Made by a program: the position numbers and the translations under genes. Below the pieces are notes generated by a model. That model searched no databases. It worked only from the letters and a program-made list of their open reading frames with translations, and was not told the DNA's origin. Below are positions 33,713 to 42,638 of a stretch of 64,000 nt of DNA, one piece after another; the stretch's first letter is position 1; the number at the start of each line of letters is the position of its first letter. Source of the stretch: Mesorhizobium loti (GTDB taxonomy: Bacteria; Pseudomonadota; Alphaproteobacteria; Rhizobiales; Rhizobiaceae). The stretch is from NCBI RefSeq assembly GCF_002858745.1, contig NZ_PJRO01000004.1, forward strand, positions 390,967 to 454,966, given 5' to 3'.

Positions 33713-36030
33713 CAAGCTGCCGCCTTCACCAATTGCGGTGCTTTGCGAAGGGGGATGCGCACCGATACGATGGTTCCGGATCCTTCCGTCGAACGGATTT
33801 TGAGCGCGCCGCCGTGCAGTTCAGCCAGCGAGCGCGAGATAGCCAACCCCAGGCCCGACCCGGTGTGGTTCTTCGAAAACTGGTTCTGGACCTGCTCGAA
33901 CGGTCGGCCGAGCTTGCCGAGCGCTGTTTTCGGAATGCCGCAGCCATTGTCCTCGATGGTGAGCGTGAGTGCCCCCGATGCATTGCGGGCCTTGACCACG
34001 ATATGCCCGCCCTGGCCAGTGAATTTCACCGCGTTGGAAAGCAGGTTGATGACGATCTGCTTGATGGCACGCCGGTCGGCAATCAGCGACAGGCTGTCGG
34101 CGATGCGCGTTTCCACGGTGATCGCTTTCTGGGCTGCCTGGAGCGAGACCACCCGCACCGTTTCGGAGATCAGCGGCCCGAGATCAATCTGCTCCCGGTC
34201 GATCGAGAACTGGCCGGCTTCGATCTTCGACATGTCGAGAATGTCGTTGATGACGCCAAGCAGGTATTTGCCGGACGAGTTGATATCGGTGGCATATTCT
34301 TCATAGCGCCCCGAGCCCAGCGGCCCGAACAGCCTCTGCTCCATCAATTCCGAGAAGCCGATGATCGCGTTGAGCGGCGTGCGCAGCTCATGTGACATGT
34401 TGGCGAGGAATTCCGACTTCGCCTGGTTGGCGGCTTCGGCACGGTCCTTTTCACGGATGTATTTGCGGTTCAGTTCGACCAGCTCGCGGGTGCGTTCCTC
34501 CTCGGCGCGGCGGGCAAGGCTAAGGTCGTGAATGGTGGCCATCAGGCGCCGCTCGCTGTCCATGAGCTTGTCCTGATGCTGCTTGATCTGCGTGATGTCG
34601 GAACCGACTGATACAGTACCGCCATCGCGGGTCTTCAACTCGTTCACTTGTAGCCAGCGGCCGTCGCCCAACTGGCGTTCGATGCTGATACCGCCGTTGG
34701 GCCCGTTGGCGTTCGCCAGCCGTCGTTCCGCCGCGAAAGCCAGCATGCGTTCTTCGATCTCGGCACGCGGCGTTCCAGGCATGACACTGCGATCGGAGAG
34801 ACCGTTGTCATGCTGGAACTTGGAGTTGCACATCACCAGCCGTTCCGACGTGTCCCACAGCACGAAGGATTCGTTGATGTTCTCGATTGCCGTTCGCAGC
34901 CTGAGGTCGGCGACTTCGGAGCGAAGGGCAAGGTGCCTTTGTTCGGTAACATCGACGGCGATGCCGATAAGTTGGATTTCCGGTGCGTCGGGATCCATCA
35001 CCTGCGCCCTTGCGCGCATCCAGACCCACTGCCCGTTGGCGTGGCGCATGCGGAAGACCTGGTCGATCTGGTCAATCTCTCGCGCCACGATGCGCTCGGC
35101 CAGCTCGAACAGATTGCCGTCTTCGGGGTGAATGATCTCGTCGACCTCGCCGAAGGACAGCATCGTCTCGCAGGGTTCGTAGCCGAGCATGTCGTACATG
35201 GAGCGCGACCAGTACATCTTGCCGCGGGCCATGTCCCAGTCCCAGAGACCGCAGCGGCCCCTGACCAGCGCCATGTCGATGCGCTGCAGAGAATCTCCCA
35301 GGATACGGTCAGCGCTTTTGGCGCGCGTCACCTGGCAGAAATAGGCGTAGAGCACGATCAGCAGCACGCCGGCGGTGAGCACAAACAGCGTGACATTGAG
35401 CGAGACGGCCTTGCGCCACTCGGCAAAGACCGCTTCCTGCGGAACGAGAACGGCGGCCGCACCCTTGCCGTCAGGCCTGAGATCAACGGCGGCAAACCAT
35501 TCTGCATCGCCGATGCGCACGTTGAGCACGCCGGCGCGTTCGCCGAACAGGAACAGTGGCTGCCCGCCCATGATGACGCTGTCGAGCGCCCGCCCCTGCC
35601 AGCGTGTCGACTTCGGCGACACCGCCAGCACGGTGAATTCCTTATCGGTTACGGCCAGCACGTGATCCGTGCTGAGCGAACCTTGCCGCACGGCATCCTC
35701 GAGCAGCTCCTGCGGATCGGTGGCAGGTGCGACCGCAGCAGCCTTGGCGAGTTCGCCGGCGGAAAGCGTGAGAATTGTCTTGGCATTGCGCTCGATGTCA
35801 TCGTGCCAGCTCATCATCGACAGGAAGCGCAGGCAAGCCACGACGATCAGGAAAAGAATGATCAGGGAAGGGATCAGTCGGCGCAACACCGGTTCCGCGG
35901 CCAGCAGCTTGCCGTAGGCCGGCCCTGCAATCAGCCGCGCATTGCCGAGCAAGGCACTGCTGCGGCGCGGACGGTTGCGCCACTCAAAAGCTGTCCGTCC
36001 GGGCGCGCGCAACGCGTCCGCCTTGGCCAT
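33712..36030 (-). CDS. pleC: PAS-domain sensor histidine kinase, PleC-like
   Basis: 772 residues: membrane helix at about 52-72, periplasmic sensor domain, second helix (LNVTLFVLTAGVLLIVLYAY), two PAS domains (CGLWDWDMARGKMYWSRSMY; FVLWDTSERLVMCNSKFQ), coiled-coil linker, HisKA with FLANMSHELRTPLNAIIGFS and HATPase_c (INLLSNAVKFT, EDNGCGIP, GSGLGLAIS). The H-box and the following DMSKIEAGQFSIDREQIDL are of PleC/PdhS type. PleC is the DivK phosphatase/kinase of the cell-cycle phosphorelay. The location after degP-glnE agrees with the pleC locus I recall from Sinorhizobium. Orthology is inferred by motif and position. Confidence 0.75.
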   Translation of the reverse strand: MAKADALRAPGRTAFEWRNRPRRSSALLGNARLIAGPAYGKLLAAEPVLRRLIPSLIILFLIVVACLRFLSMMSWHDDIERNAKTILTLSAGELAKAAAVAPATDPQELLEDAVRQGSLSTDHVLAVTDKEFTVLAVSPKSTRWQGRALDSVIMGGQPLFLFGERAGVLNVRIGDAEWFAAVDLRPDGKGAAAVLVPQEAVFAEWRKAVSLNVTLFVLTAGVLLIVLYAYFCQVTRAKSADRILGDSLQRIDMALVRGRCGLWDWDMARGKMYWSRSMYDMLGYEPCETMLSFGEVDEIIHPEDGNLFELAERIVAREIDQIDQVFRMRHANGQWVWMRARAQVMDPDAPEIQLIGIAVDVTEQRHLALRSEVADLRLRTAIENINESFVLWDTSERLVMCNSKFQHDNGLSDRSVMPGTPRAEIEERMLAFAAERRLANANGPNGGISIERQLGDGRWLQVNELKTRDGGTVSVGSDITQIKQHQDKLMDSERRLMATIHDLSLARRAEEERTRELVELNRKYIREKDRAEAANQAKSEFLANMSHELRTPLNAIIGFSELMEQRLFGPLGSGRYEEYATDINSSGKYLLGVINDILDMSKIEAGQFSIDREQIDLGPLISETVRVVSLQAAQKAITVETRIADSLSLIADRRAIKQIVINLLSNAVKFTGQGGHIVVKARNASGALTLTIEDNGCGIPKTALGKLGRPFEQVQNQFSKNHTGSGLGLAISRSLAELHGGALKIRSTEGSGTIVSVRIPLRKAPQLVKAAA

Positions 36031-36160
36031 GGAATGGCTCTCCCCGAAATTTTCCCCGATGACGACCCGGCAACACCGTACTTCCGAATCGCCATTAAAG
36101 AATCAAACGTGATTCGCCTTGTCCAGTGGGTGAGGAGAAAAAAGATTGAAGATTCAGTAA

Positions 36161-36189
36161 ATCGGCCGGCGTTTTGAGCGCCGGCCGAT
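36161..36189 (-). terminator. Stem-loop after pepN, possible terminator
   Basis: ATCGGCCGGCG (36161-36171) and CGCCGGCCGAT (36179-36189) make a perfect 11-bp stem with a 7-nt loop between the pepN end and the pleC start. On the minus strand only a short, interrupted T-tract follows, so termination strength is uncertain. Confidence 0.55.
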
Positions 36190-36222
36190 ATTTTCGGTCT
36201 TCAGATGGCAAGTTTCAGGGCG

Positions 36223-38865
36223 CTAAGCTAGCGTCCGCTCGACAATGTCTTTCAGGTCGGCCGAGAGTTTGTCCTGGCCGAGGATCGACACCAGGGCCTC
36301 GCGCGCTTTGCCTTGCCGCGCGGGTTCCAGCGAGCGCCATGACCGCATTGCGGTGGCAAGCCGGGCGGCGACCTGCGGATTGCGCTTTTCAACCTCCAGA
36401 ACGGTGTCGGCAAAGAAGCGGTAGCTTTCTCCGTCGGCACGGTGGAAGCCAGTCTGGTTGGCGCCTGCAAAAGTTCCGATCAGCGCGCGCACCCGGTTGG
36501 GATTGTCGATCGAAAAGGCTGGGTGGCTGGTCAGTGCTCGTACGGTTTCCAGCGCGCGCTGCCCCGGAACCCCGGCCTGGATGATGAACCATTTATCCAT
36601 CACCAGCGCATCGCCTAAATATTGTTTCTCGAACTGTTTCAAGGCCTTGTCGGCTTGGGTGGAATCAGCGTGACGGTGTGCCAGGACGGTCAGGGCCGCT
36701 GCCCTGTCGGTCATATTGGTAGCGTTGTCGAAGTGGTTGGCGGCGAGGTCGGCGCCGTCCGGCAACAGCGCAAGATAGTCGAGCAGCACGTTGCGCAAAG
36801 CGCGCCGGCCAGCACCATCCGCATCAGGCTGGAACGGCCCGTTATCGCGCAATTCTTCGTAGAGGCGTCTGAAGCCCTGTTCATTGGCTGCGGCCAAGGT
36901 ACGGGCGAATGCCTGTCGTGCTGCCAGGATGGCATCGGGATCAATTCCCTTGCCGATCTCGCGAGCGATATCGGCTTCGCCGGGCAAGGTCAGTGCCAGC
37001 GCGCGGAACGCCGGCTCCAGTGAGGTGTCGGCGGCGATACGCCCGGCCAGGGCGTTCAGATGCTCGCCGAATTGCGGACGTTTCCCACCAAGGACGTTGC
37101 GGAAGCCGGCGATCAGCGCATCGGTGAGCAATGTGTTGAAGGCCTGCCAGCGCGAGAAGGCATCGCCGTCGTTGCCGGCCAGGAAGATCAGGTCTTCCTG
37201 CTTCTGTTCCAGCGAAAGCGTGATCGGTGCGGAGAAACCACGATTGAGCGAAAGCACAGGCCGCTCGGAGATACCAGTGAAGCGTATCGACTGGTGCCGC
37301 TTGCGCAGGTGGATGACACTCGCCTCGACTGTCGCACCTTCGACGCTGCCGTAAGTCAGATCCTTGCCATCGGCACCGACAAGGCCGAACGCCAGCGGTA
37401 TGTGCATCAGCCGTTTGCGGCTTTCAGACGGCGTTGGAGCAAGTGACTGCCCGACCTCGAGCGTGAACACCCGCGCGGCCTGATCGTAGCTGGAGCTCAC
37501 CGTCACATGGGGCGTGCCGGCCTGATGATACCACAGCGCGAACTGGGAGAGATCGCGGCCCGATACATCCTCGAACACCTTGAGGAAATCGTCGATGGTG
37601 GCGGCCTCGCCGTCATGGCGCTCGAAATAAAGGTCCATGCCGGCGCGAAAGGCCTCGGTGCCCAGGATGGTGCGGATCATGCGCACCACTTCCGAGCCCT
37701 TTTCATAGACAGTCGCCGTGTAGAAGTTGTTGATCTCGCGGTATCGACGCGGCCGCACCGGATATGCCAGCGGACCCTGGTCTTCCGGGAATTGATGGGC
37801 GCGCAGCGTGCGCACTTCGGCGATGCGCTTTACCGGGCGCGAACGCTCGTCCGCCGAGAACTCGTGATCGCGATAGACAGTCAGCCCCTCCTTCAGACAG
37901 AGCTGGAACCAGTCGCGGCAAGTGATTCTGTTTCCTGTCCAATTGTGGAAGTATTCATGCGCGATGATCGCCTCGATGTTGGCGAAGTCGGCGTCGGTCG
38001 CGGTCTGCTCGTCGGCCAGCACATATTTGTCGTTGAAGATGTTGAGGCCCTTGTTCTCCATCGCGCCCATGTTGAAATCGGAGACGGCAACGATGTTGAA
38101 GACGTCGAGATCGTATTCCCGGCCGAACTTCTCCTCGTCCCATTTCATCGAGCGTTTGAGAGCGTCCATGGCATAACCGGCCAACACTTCCTTGCCGTGC
38201 TCGACATAAATGCCGAGATCGACCTTGCGCCCGGACAGGGTGGTGAACTCGTCGGCCACTTTGCCGAGACTGCCGGCGACAAGCGCGAACAGATAGCTCG
38301 GTTTCGGGAATGGATCATGCCAGACGGCGAAATGTTTTCCGTTTTTGAGATTGCCTTGCTCTACCGGGTTGCCGTTGGAGAGCAAAAGCGGCGCTTCGGT
38401 GCGGTCCGCCTCGATGCGCACGGTGTAGACCGAGAGAATGTCAGGCCGGTCCAGGAAATAGGTGATGCGGCGAAAGCCCTCGGCCTCGCATTGTGTGCAG
38501 TAGACGCCGCTGGAGCGATAGAGGCCCATCAGTGCGCTGTTCGTCGACGGGTTCACATCCGTCTCGATGGTCAGCCGGAAGGATTTGGCAGGTGGCGCGA
38601 CGATGGTCAGTTGGTCCGGTGTCGCGGCATAGTTGGTCGTGCCAAGCGGCTTGCCGTCGATCGATACGCCGACAAGCTCTAGCTCATCCCCGTCCAGCAC
38701 CAGCGCGGTTCCCGCGGCCACGCCGTGCCGGCGCTCGATGGTGAGGGTGGCGGTAATCCGGGTCGCTTCACTGGAAAGCGAGAAGGTCAGCTCGGTCTTT
38801 GGGATCAGGTAGTCGCTGGGGCGATAATCTTCGAGCCTGAAGACCTGGCCGGTATCTGTACGCAT
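36223..38865 (-). CDS. pepN: Aminopeptidase N (M1 family)
   Basis: 880 residues, full length for bacterial PepN. The exopeptidase motif GAMENKGLNIFND precedes the zinc site HEYFHNW with His303, Glu304 and His307, and the third ligand Glu326 in LCLKEGLTVYRDHEF. PepN removes N-terminal residues from peptides in the cytoplasm; no signal peptide is present. The N-terminal region (MRTDTGQVFRLEDYRPSDYL) is typical. The gene is followed on the same strand by pleC after a stem-loop. Confidence 0.96.
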   Translation of the reverse strand: MRTDTGQVFRLEDYRPSDYLIPKTELTFSLSSEATRITATLTIERRHGVAAGTALVLDGDELELVGVSIDGKPLGTTNYAATPDQLTIVAPPAKSFRLTIETDVNPSTNSALMGLYRSSGVYCTQCEAEGFRRITYFLDRPDILSVYTVRIEADRTEAPLLLSNGNPVEQGNLKNGKHFAVWHDPFPKPSYLFALVAGSLGKVADEFTTLSGRKVDLGIYVEHGKEVLAGYAMDALKRSMKWDEEKFGREYDLDVFNIVAVSDFNMGAMENKGLNIFNDKYVLADEQTATDADFANIEAIIAHEYFHNWTGNRITCRDWFQLCLKEGLTVYRDHEFSADERSRPVKRIAEVRTLRAHQFPEDQGPLAYPVRPRRYREINNFYTATVYEKGSEVVRMIRTILGTEAFRAGMDLYFERHDGEAATIDDFLKVFEDVSGRDLSQFALWYHQAGTPHVTVSSSYDQAARVFTLEVGQSLAPTPSESRKRLMHIPLAFGLVGADGKDLTYGSVEGATVEASVIHLRKRHQSIRFTGISERPVLSLNRGFSAPITLSLEQKQEDLIFLAGNDGDAFSRWQAFNTLLTDALIAGFRNVLGGKRPQFGEHLNALAGRIAADTSLEPAFRALALTLPGEADIAREIGKGIDPDAILAARQAFARTLAAANEQGFRRLYEELRDNGPFQPDADGAGRRALRNVLLDYLALLPDGADLAANHFDNATNMTDRAAALTVLAHRHADSTQADKALKQFEKQYLGDALVMDKWFIIQAGVPGQRALETVRALTSHPAFSIDNPNRVRALIGTFAGANQTGFHRADGESYRFFADTVLEVEKRNPQVAARLATAMRSWRSLEPARQGKAREALVSILGQDKLSADLKDIVERTLA

Positions 38866-39022
38866 CCGTCGATTTTTCCTGATGATTTCGGCGTAGCCAG
38901 CATCCGCTGGGACAAGATAAAAAGAGGTTGCGGCTCTTTACACGAAACCGTCCCTCGACAAAACTGTCGGTACACTCATCTCAAGGCCTTTCCAGCCTTC
39001 TCCAATCCCCCATGAGGTTGCC

Positions 39023-39220
39023 ATGACTGTCGTCACGCCCAAATTCGGGATGGGCGCTTCGGTCCGCCGGGTCGATGAGGCCGGTACGATCGGCGCCACG
39101 CCGGCAGCGCTCAATGCCGTGACCGATGCGCTTTATCGCGCCTACGGCATCAAACATATCGACATACCGGCGACACCGTCGTGCATCTGGGGGGCGATAC
39201 GGGACGCCGGCATGCAGTGA
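39023..39220 (+). pseudogene. Internally deleted CoxL-type (aldehyde/CO dehydrogenase large subunit) remnant
   Basis: A 65-codon ORF whose first part, TPKFGMGASVRRVD, resembles the N terminus of CoxL/xanthine-dehydrogenase-family molybdopterin subunits (usual form KFGxGxSVxRVED), and whose remainder, EAGTIGATPAALNAVTDALY then YGIKHIDIPATPSCIWGAIR, matches the extreme C terminus of the same family. About 700 internal residues, including all cofactor-binding regions, are missing. The frame is intact across the junction, with TGAGGT as a possible SD, so a short peptide might still be made. The stop overlaps the GTG start of the transporter gene. Most likely a deletion remnant. Confidence 0.75.
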
Positions 39221-40167
39221 CGTCAAATGCATCTTCCGTCCAGCCGCATACGCTGGTTGGCATCACGCTGAAGATACTCTCGGTTTCGGTGTTCGTGGCG
39301 ATGTCGTCGCTGATCAAGGCCGCAGGCGAACTGCCTGCCGGCCAGATCGTTTTCTACCGCTCCTTCTTCGCCATCTTCCCGATCCTGATCTTCCTCGGTT
39401 TCCGTCGCGAATTGCGCACCGCCTTTTCCACCAAGCGTCCGCTCAACCACATCGCGCGCGGCGTGGTCGGGGTCTGCGCCATGGGCTTCGGCTTCTTTGC
39501 GTTGACTCGCCTCCCGCTGCCGGAAGCGATCACGTTGAACTACGCGCAACCCCTACTGGTGGTGGTCTTCAGCGCCATCTTTCTGGGAGAGACCATCCGC
39601 GTCTACCGCTGGGGGGCAGTCATCGTCGGCTTGATCGGCGTTATCATCATTTCATGGCCGACGCTCACCTTGCTGCGCTCCGGTGCTGCGCTCGGCGACC
39701 AGGAAGTGCTCGGTGTCATTGCCGCGTTCATCGCGGCGGCGATCTCGGCGGTTGCCATGCTTCTGGTACGAAGCCTTGTGCACAGCGAACGCACTGCAAC
39801 CATTGTTCTGTGGTTCTCGCTGACGGCGAGCATCCTGGCCCTGCTGACCATCCCGTTCGGCTGGCAGGCGCTGGCGACAAGACAGGTCGTTCTGCTCATC
39901 CTGGCTGGTTTCTGCGGTGGGCTGGGACAGATCCTCATGACCTCGGCTTATCGCCATGCCGAGGCCTCGGTCGTGGCGCCGTTCGAATACACCTCGATGC
40001 TGCTCAGCATCGTCGTCGGCTATCTCGCCTTCGGCGATGTGCCGACGCTGCACATGCTGGTGGGCGGAGCGATCGTGGTTGCCGCCGGTCTTTTCATCAT
40101 CTGGCGCGAGCGGCAGCTCGGTCTCGAGCGGGCGGCTGCACGGAAGGCCTCGCAGCCGCCCGGCTGA
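39217..40167 (+). CDS. DMT superfamily (EamA) transporter
   Basis: 316 residues with about ten membrane helices in two EamA repeats: FVAMSSLIKAAGELPAGQIV, the conserved FYRSFFA, LPLPEAITLNYAQPLLVVV in repeat 1, and SVVAPFEYTSMLLSIVVGYL in repeat 2, where the Ala-x-x-x-x-Pro-Phe-Glu-Tyr motif is typical. Substrates in this family range from amino acids to nucleosides and cannot be named here. The likely start is GTG 39217, overlapping the stop of the CoxL remnant; GTG 39181 is an alternative. The gene ends directly against the convergent XRE gene, with no spacer. Confidence 0.85.
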   Translation: MTSNASSVQPHTLVGITLKILSVSVFVAMSSLIKAAGELPAGQIVFYRSFFAIFPILIFLGFRRELRTAFSTKRPLNHIARGVVGVCAMGFGFFALTRLPLPEAITLNYAQPLLVVVFSAIFLGETIRVYRWGAVIVGLIGVIIISWPTLTLLRSGAALGDQEVLGVIAAFIAAAISAVAMLLVRSLVHSERTATIVLWFSLTASILALLTIPFGWQALATRQVVLLILAGFCGGLGQILMTSAYRHAEASVVAPFEYTSMLLSIVVGYLAFGDVPTLHMLVGGAIVVAAGLFIIWRERQLGLERAAARKASQPPG

Positions 40168-40986
40168 TCAGGCTCGTCCTGCCGTCTCCGCCCGTTCAAG
40201 TGAAAGGCGGATCAGAGCCTGCCGCGTTTCTTCGTCGGCCGGAAAGAAGGTTTCGATCGCGAGCTCCGAAAGCGTCACGTCGAGCGGCGTGCCGAACACG
40301 GTGGTGGTGCTGATGAAGGACAGCACAGTGTCACCAAGCCGCAGCCGCAAGGGGTGGACGATGGCATTGGTCTCCGGCTTCGGAGGCCTCGTGCTTGAAA
40401 GGGTGGGATAGGCCCGCAGTTCTTCCTCCAGCGCTTCAAGGACGGGATCGGCCGAGGTTTCGATCTGCTGTTTCAGCCGCTCCAGGAGATGCGCGCGCCA
40501 TTCGGCGAGATTGGCGATGTTCGGTGCGACGCCCTGGGGATGCAGGCTGAGCCGCAACACGTTGACCGGTGCCTGCAGGAGCGACGGGTCGCTGACGCCT
40601 GCGAGCATCGGGGCAAGGGCGTCGTTGGCGACAACGAGGTTCCAGTGCCGGTCAACGGCGAGTGCGGGAAACGGCTCATGCCCTTTCAGCACCAGTTTCA
40701 CTGCTTCCATCGCCGGTGCTAGATCGGGGTCAGTCATTGAGCGTTCACCGAAGGACGGTGCGAAACCAGCTGCCAGAAGGATCTGATTGCGCTGTCTGAG
40801 CGGTACCGAAAGCTGTTCCGAGAGCCGCAGCACCATTTCCCGCGATGGCGTGGCGCGGCCACTTTCCACGAAGCTCAGATGCCGCTGCGAGATTTCGGCT
40901 TCCATGGCGAGGTCTAGCTGACTCATGCGTCGGCGCGTGCGCCATTCGCGAATGAGGGTACCGGCGGAAATCTGGGTCGTGTTCAT
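40168..40986 (-). CDS. XRE family regulator with MmyB-like ligand domain
   Basis: 272 residues: N-terminal helix-turn-helix (REWRTRRRMSQLDLAMEAEI, SQRHLSFVESGRATPSREMV), then an MmyB-like domain with PALAVDRHWNLVVANDAL and NVLRLSLHPQGVAPNIANLA, and a C-terminal TTTVFGTPLDVTLSELAIET. The second domain is a PAS-like fold reported to bind fatty acids in actinobacterial members. Such regulators usually control an adjacent divergent gene, here the small membrane protein gene at 41191. Start at 40986 is chosen over 41064 by the position of the HTH. Confidence 0.85.
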   Translation of the reverse strand: MNTTQISAGTLIREWRTRRRMSQLDLAMEAEISQRHLSFVESGRATPSREMVLRLSEQLSVPLRQRNQILLAAGFAPSFGERSMTDPDLAPAMEAVKLVLKGHEPFPALAVDRHWNLVVANDALAPMLAGVSDPSLLQAPVNVLRLSLHPQGVAPNIANLAEWRAHLLERLKQQIETSADPVLEALEEELRAYPTLSSTRPPKPETNAIVHPLRLRLGDTVLSFISTTTVFGTPLDVTLSELAIETFFPADEETRQALIRLSLERAETAGRA

Positions 40987-41190
40987 GAAATCCTGCGTTG
41001 TCGAAAGGAAGGAAACCGCTCTCTGCGCGTCTCGGCCGTCGTAGCTGCGTGTCGGGACGGTCATAAATCTATGGCGGAGAAAAATTCATTTCCATTACCT
41101 GGCGCGTAATCGCCGTGGCTGAGCCGGCCTGACAATCTCCGTTCATCAGATGCCGGACGGTCCGCAGCATCATGAACCTGGAGAAAGACC

Positions 41191-41580
41191 ATGCAGATTT
41201 CCGTTTCCCCGTTCCTCCGCAATGTGCTGCTGCTCGATGCGCTGGCGAGTGGTGCCACGGCCATCATCCTGCTCGGCGGTGCTCATATGCTGAGCCCGCT
41301 GCTGGACATTCCCCAGAACCTGCTGTTCTGGGCCGGTGCTACGCTTGTGCCCTTTGTGTTGATGGTACTCGGCGTGTCACGCCAACACACTGTGTCGCGC
41401 ACCATGCTGGTCGAGATCATCGCGATCAATGCGTTGTGGGTCGTCGCCAGCTTTGGCCTGTTGGTCTCCGGTGTCGTCTCGCCGAACCTGCTCGGTATCG
41501 CCTTCGTCAGCGCGCAGGCCATCGCCGTGGCTCTGTTTGCCGAGTTGCAATATGTCGGCCTGCGTCGCCAGGCGGCCTGA
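41191..41580 (+). CDS. Small four-helix membrane protein
   Basis: 129 residues, almost wholly four membrane helices (LLLDALASGATAIILLGGAH; LFWAGATLVPFVLMVLGV; MLVEIIAINALWVVASFGLL; LGIAFVSAQAIAVALFAELQ). It resembles small integral-membrane proteins typically found next to MmyB-like XRE regulators, and is divergent from such a gene here, so it is probably the regulated target. Function unknown. Confidence 0.75.
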   Translation: MQISVSPFLRNVLLLDALASGATAIILLGGAHMLSPLLDIPQNLLFWAGATLVPFVLMVLGVSRQHTVSRTMLVEIIAINALWVVASFGLLVSGVVSPNLLGIAFVSAQAIAVALFAELQYVGLRRQAA

Positions 41581-41646
41581 TAAAAGGGGCCTGTCGATTC
41601 CGAATCTTGTCTGCCCGGTACCGTCAGGGTCCCGGGCAAGATTTGC

Positions 41647-42504
41647 TCACGAAAGCGAGCGCAGTTTCATCTTCACTTCGACGAAATCGCGCCACGCCAG
41701 CCGCTTATGCGCGGGAGTCCGCAGCAGATAGGCGGGGTGCAGGGTCGGCATTGCCGGAATTGTCGTGCCACCTGCGGTCATGTGGGCACGCCAGTTGCCA
41801 CGCAATCTCAGGATGCCCTCGGTGGTATTGAGCAAGGTCTTGGCCGAAGGCCCGCCCAGATTGACCAGAACCTTCGGATTGACGAGTTCGATCTGTCGTT
41901 CGATGAACGGCCGGCAGATCTCCGTCTCGTGCGGGGTTGGCGTGCGGTTGCCCGGCGGTCGCCACGGGATGACGTTGGCGATGTAGGCTGAATTGCGGTC
42001 GAGGCCGATCGCCGCCAGGATTCGGTCGAGCAGCCGGCCTGAGCGGCCGACAAAAGGCAGCCCTTCCAGGTCCTCGTCGCGGCCCGGCGCTTCGCCGACC
42101 AGCATCAGGGCGGCATTCGGATTGCCGTCGGCGAAGACGAGGTTCTTGGCGGTGAATTTCAGGTTGCAGCCGTCGAAGCCGGCCATGGCCTCGCGCAATT
42201 CGTCAAGGTTGGAAGCTCGGCTGGCAAGCTGGCGCGCGAGCTGGGCCTGTGCTTCATCTGGCACCGCGGCGGTAGCGGGACCACGCTGAGGTGGTGCGGC
42301 GGGGCTGTTTTCCACAAAAGCTTGAGGGCGGCGATCCGGGGAAGGCTCGGGAGCGGAAGCTGGACGCGCGGCGGCCTGGGCTTGCGCCATTTCTGCAAAG
42401 CGGTCCACCGGCTCTTCAGCCAAGGCCTCGTCGACCCCGGCTTCCATATAGAAGGCCAGCAGCTCGTGTAGCTCCGGTCTGTTTTGGGGCGAGGGGATAT
42501 TCAT
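41647..42504 (-). CDS. Family 4-type uracil-DNA glycosylase with two Fe-S ligands replaced
   Basis: 285 residues: a long Pro/Ala-rich N-terminal extension (to about 95), then the UDG fold with motif 1 GEAPGRDED (137-145), FVGRSGRLLD, WRPPGNRTPTPHE and motif 2 HPAYLLR (His257). Family 4 enzymes hold a 4Fe-4S cluster by four cysteines in a Cys-x2-Cys ... Cys-x14-17-Cys pattern. Here Cys113 and Cys197 occupy the second and fourth positions, but Phe110 and Trp181 stand at the first and third. The cluster is therefore probably absent or altered. DNA-uracil excision is the family activity; whether it persists is open. Confidence 0.82.
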   Translation of the reverse strand: MNIPSPQNRPELHELLAFYMEAGVDEALAEEPVDRFAEMAQAQAAARPASAPEPSPDRRPQAFVENSPAAPPQRGPATAAVPDEAQAQLARQLASRASNLDELREAMAGFDGCNLKFTAKNLVFADGNPNAALMLVGEAPGRDEDLEGLPFVGRSGRLLDRILAAIGLDRNSAYIANVIPWRPPGNRTPTPHETEICRPFIERQIELVNPKVLVNLGGPSAKTLLNTTEGILRLRGNWRAHMTAGGTTIPAMPTLHPAYLLRTPAHKRLAWRDFVEVKMKLRSLS

Positions 42505-42638
42505 GGCCGCACCATCTTCCGATGGCGTGCGATTTTCAAGCCTGGAGCGGAGTGCGATCGGGCATTCTGCTCCCTCTCTTTGTCTGGCGTCCGAGAAGCT
42601 GCGATTTTTTGTTTGCAGAGCTTCGGTTCGCGATCACG

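Noticed and set aside
39126..40313. 395-codon plus-strand frame over the DMT transporter
   Set aside because: It is a shifted shadow of the transporter; its translation is Arg/His/Pro-rich and has no membrane helices.
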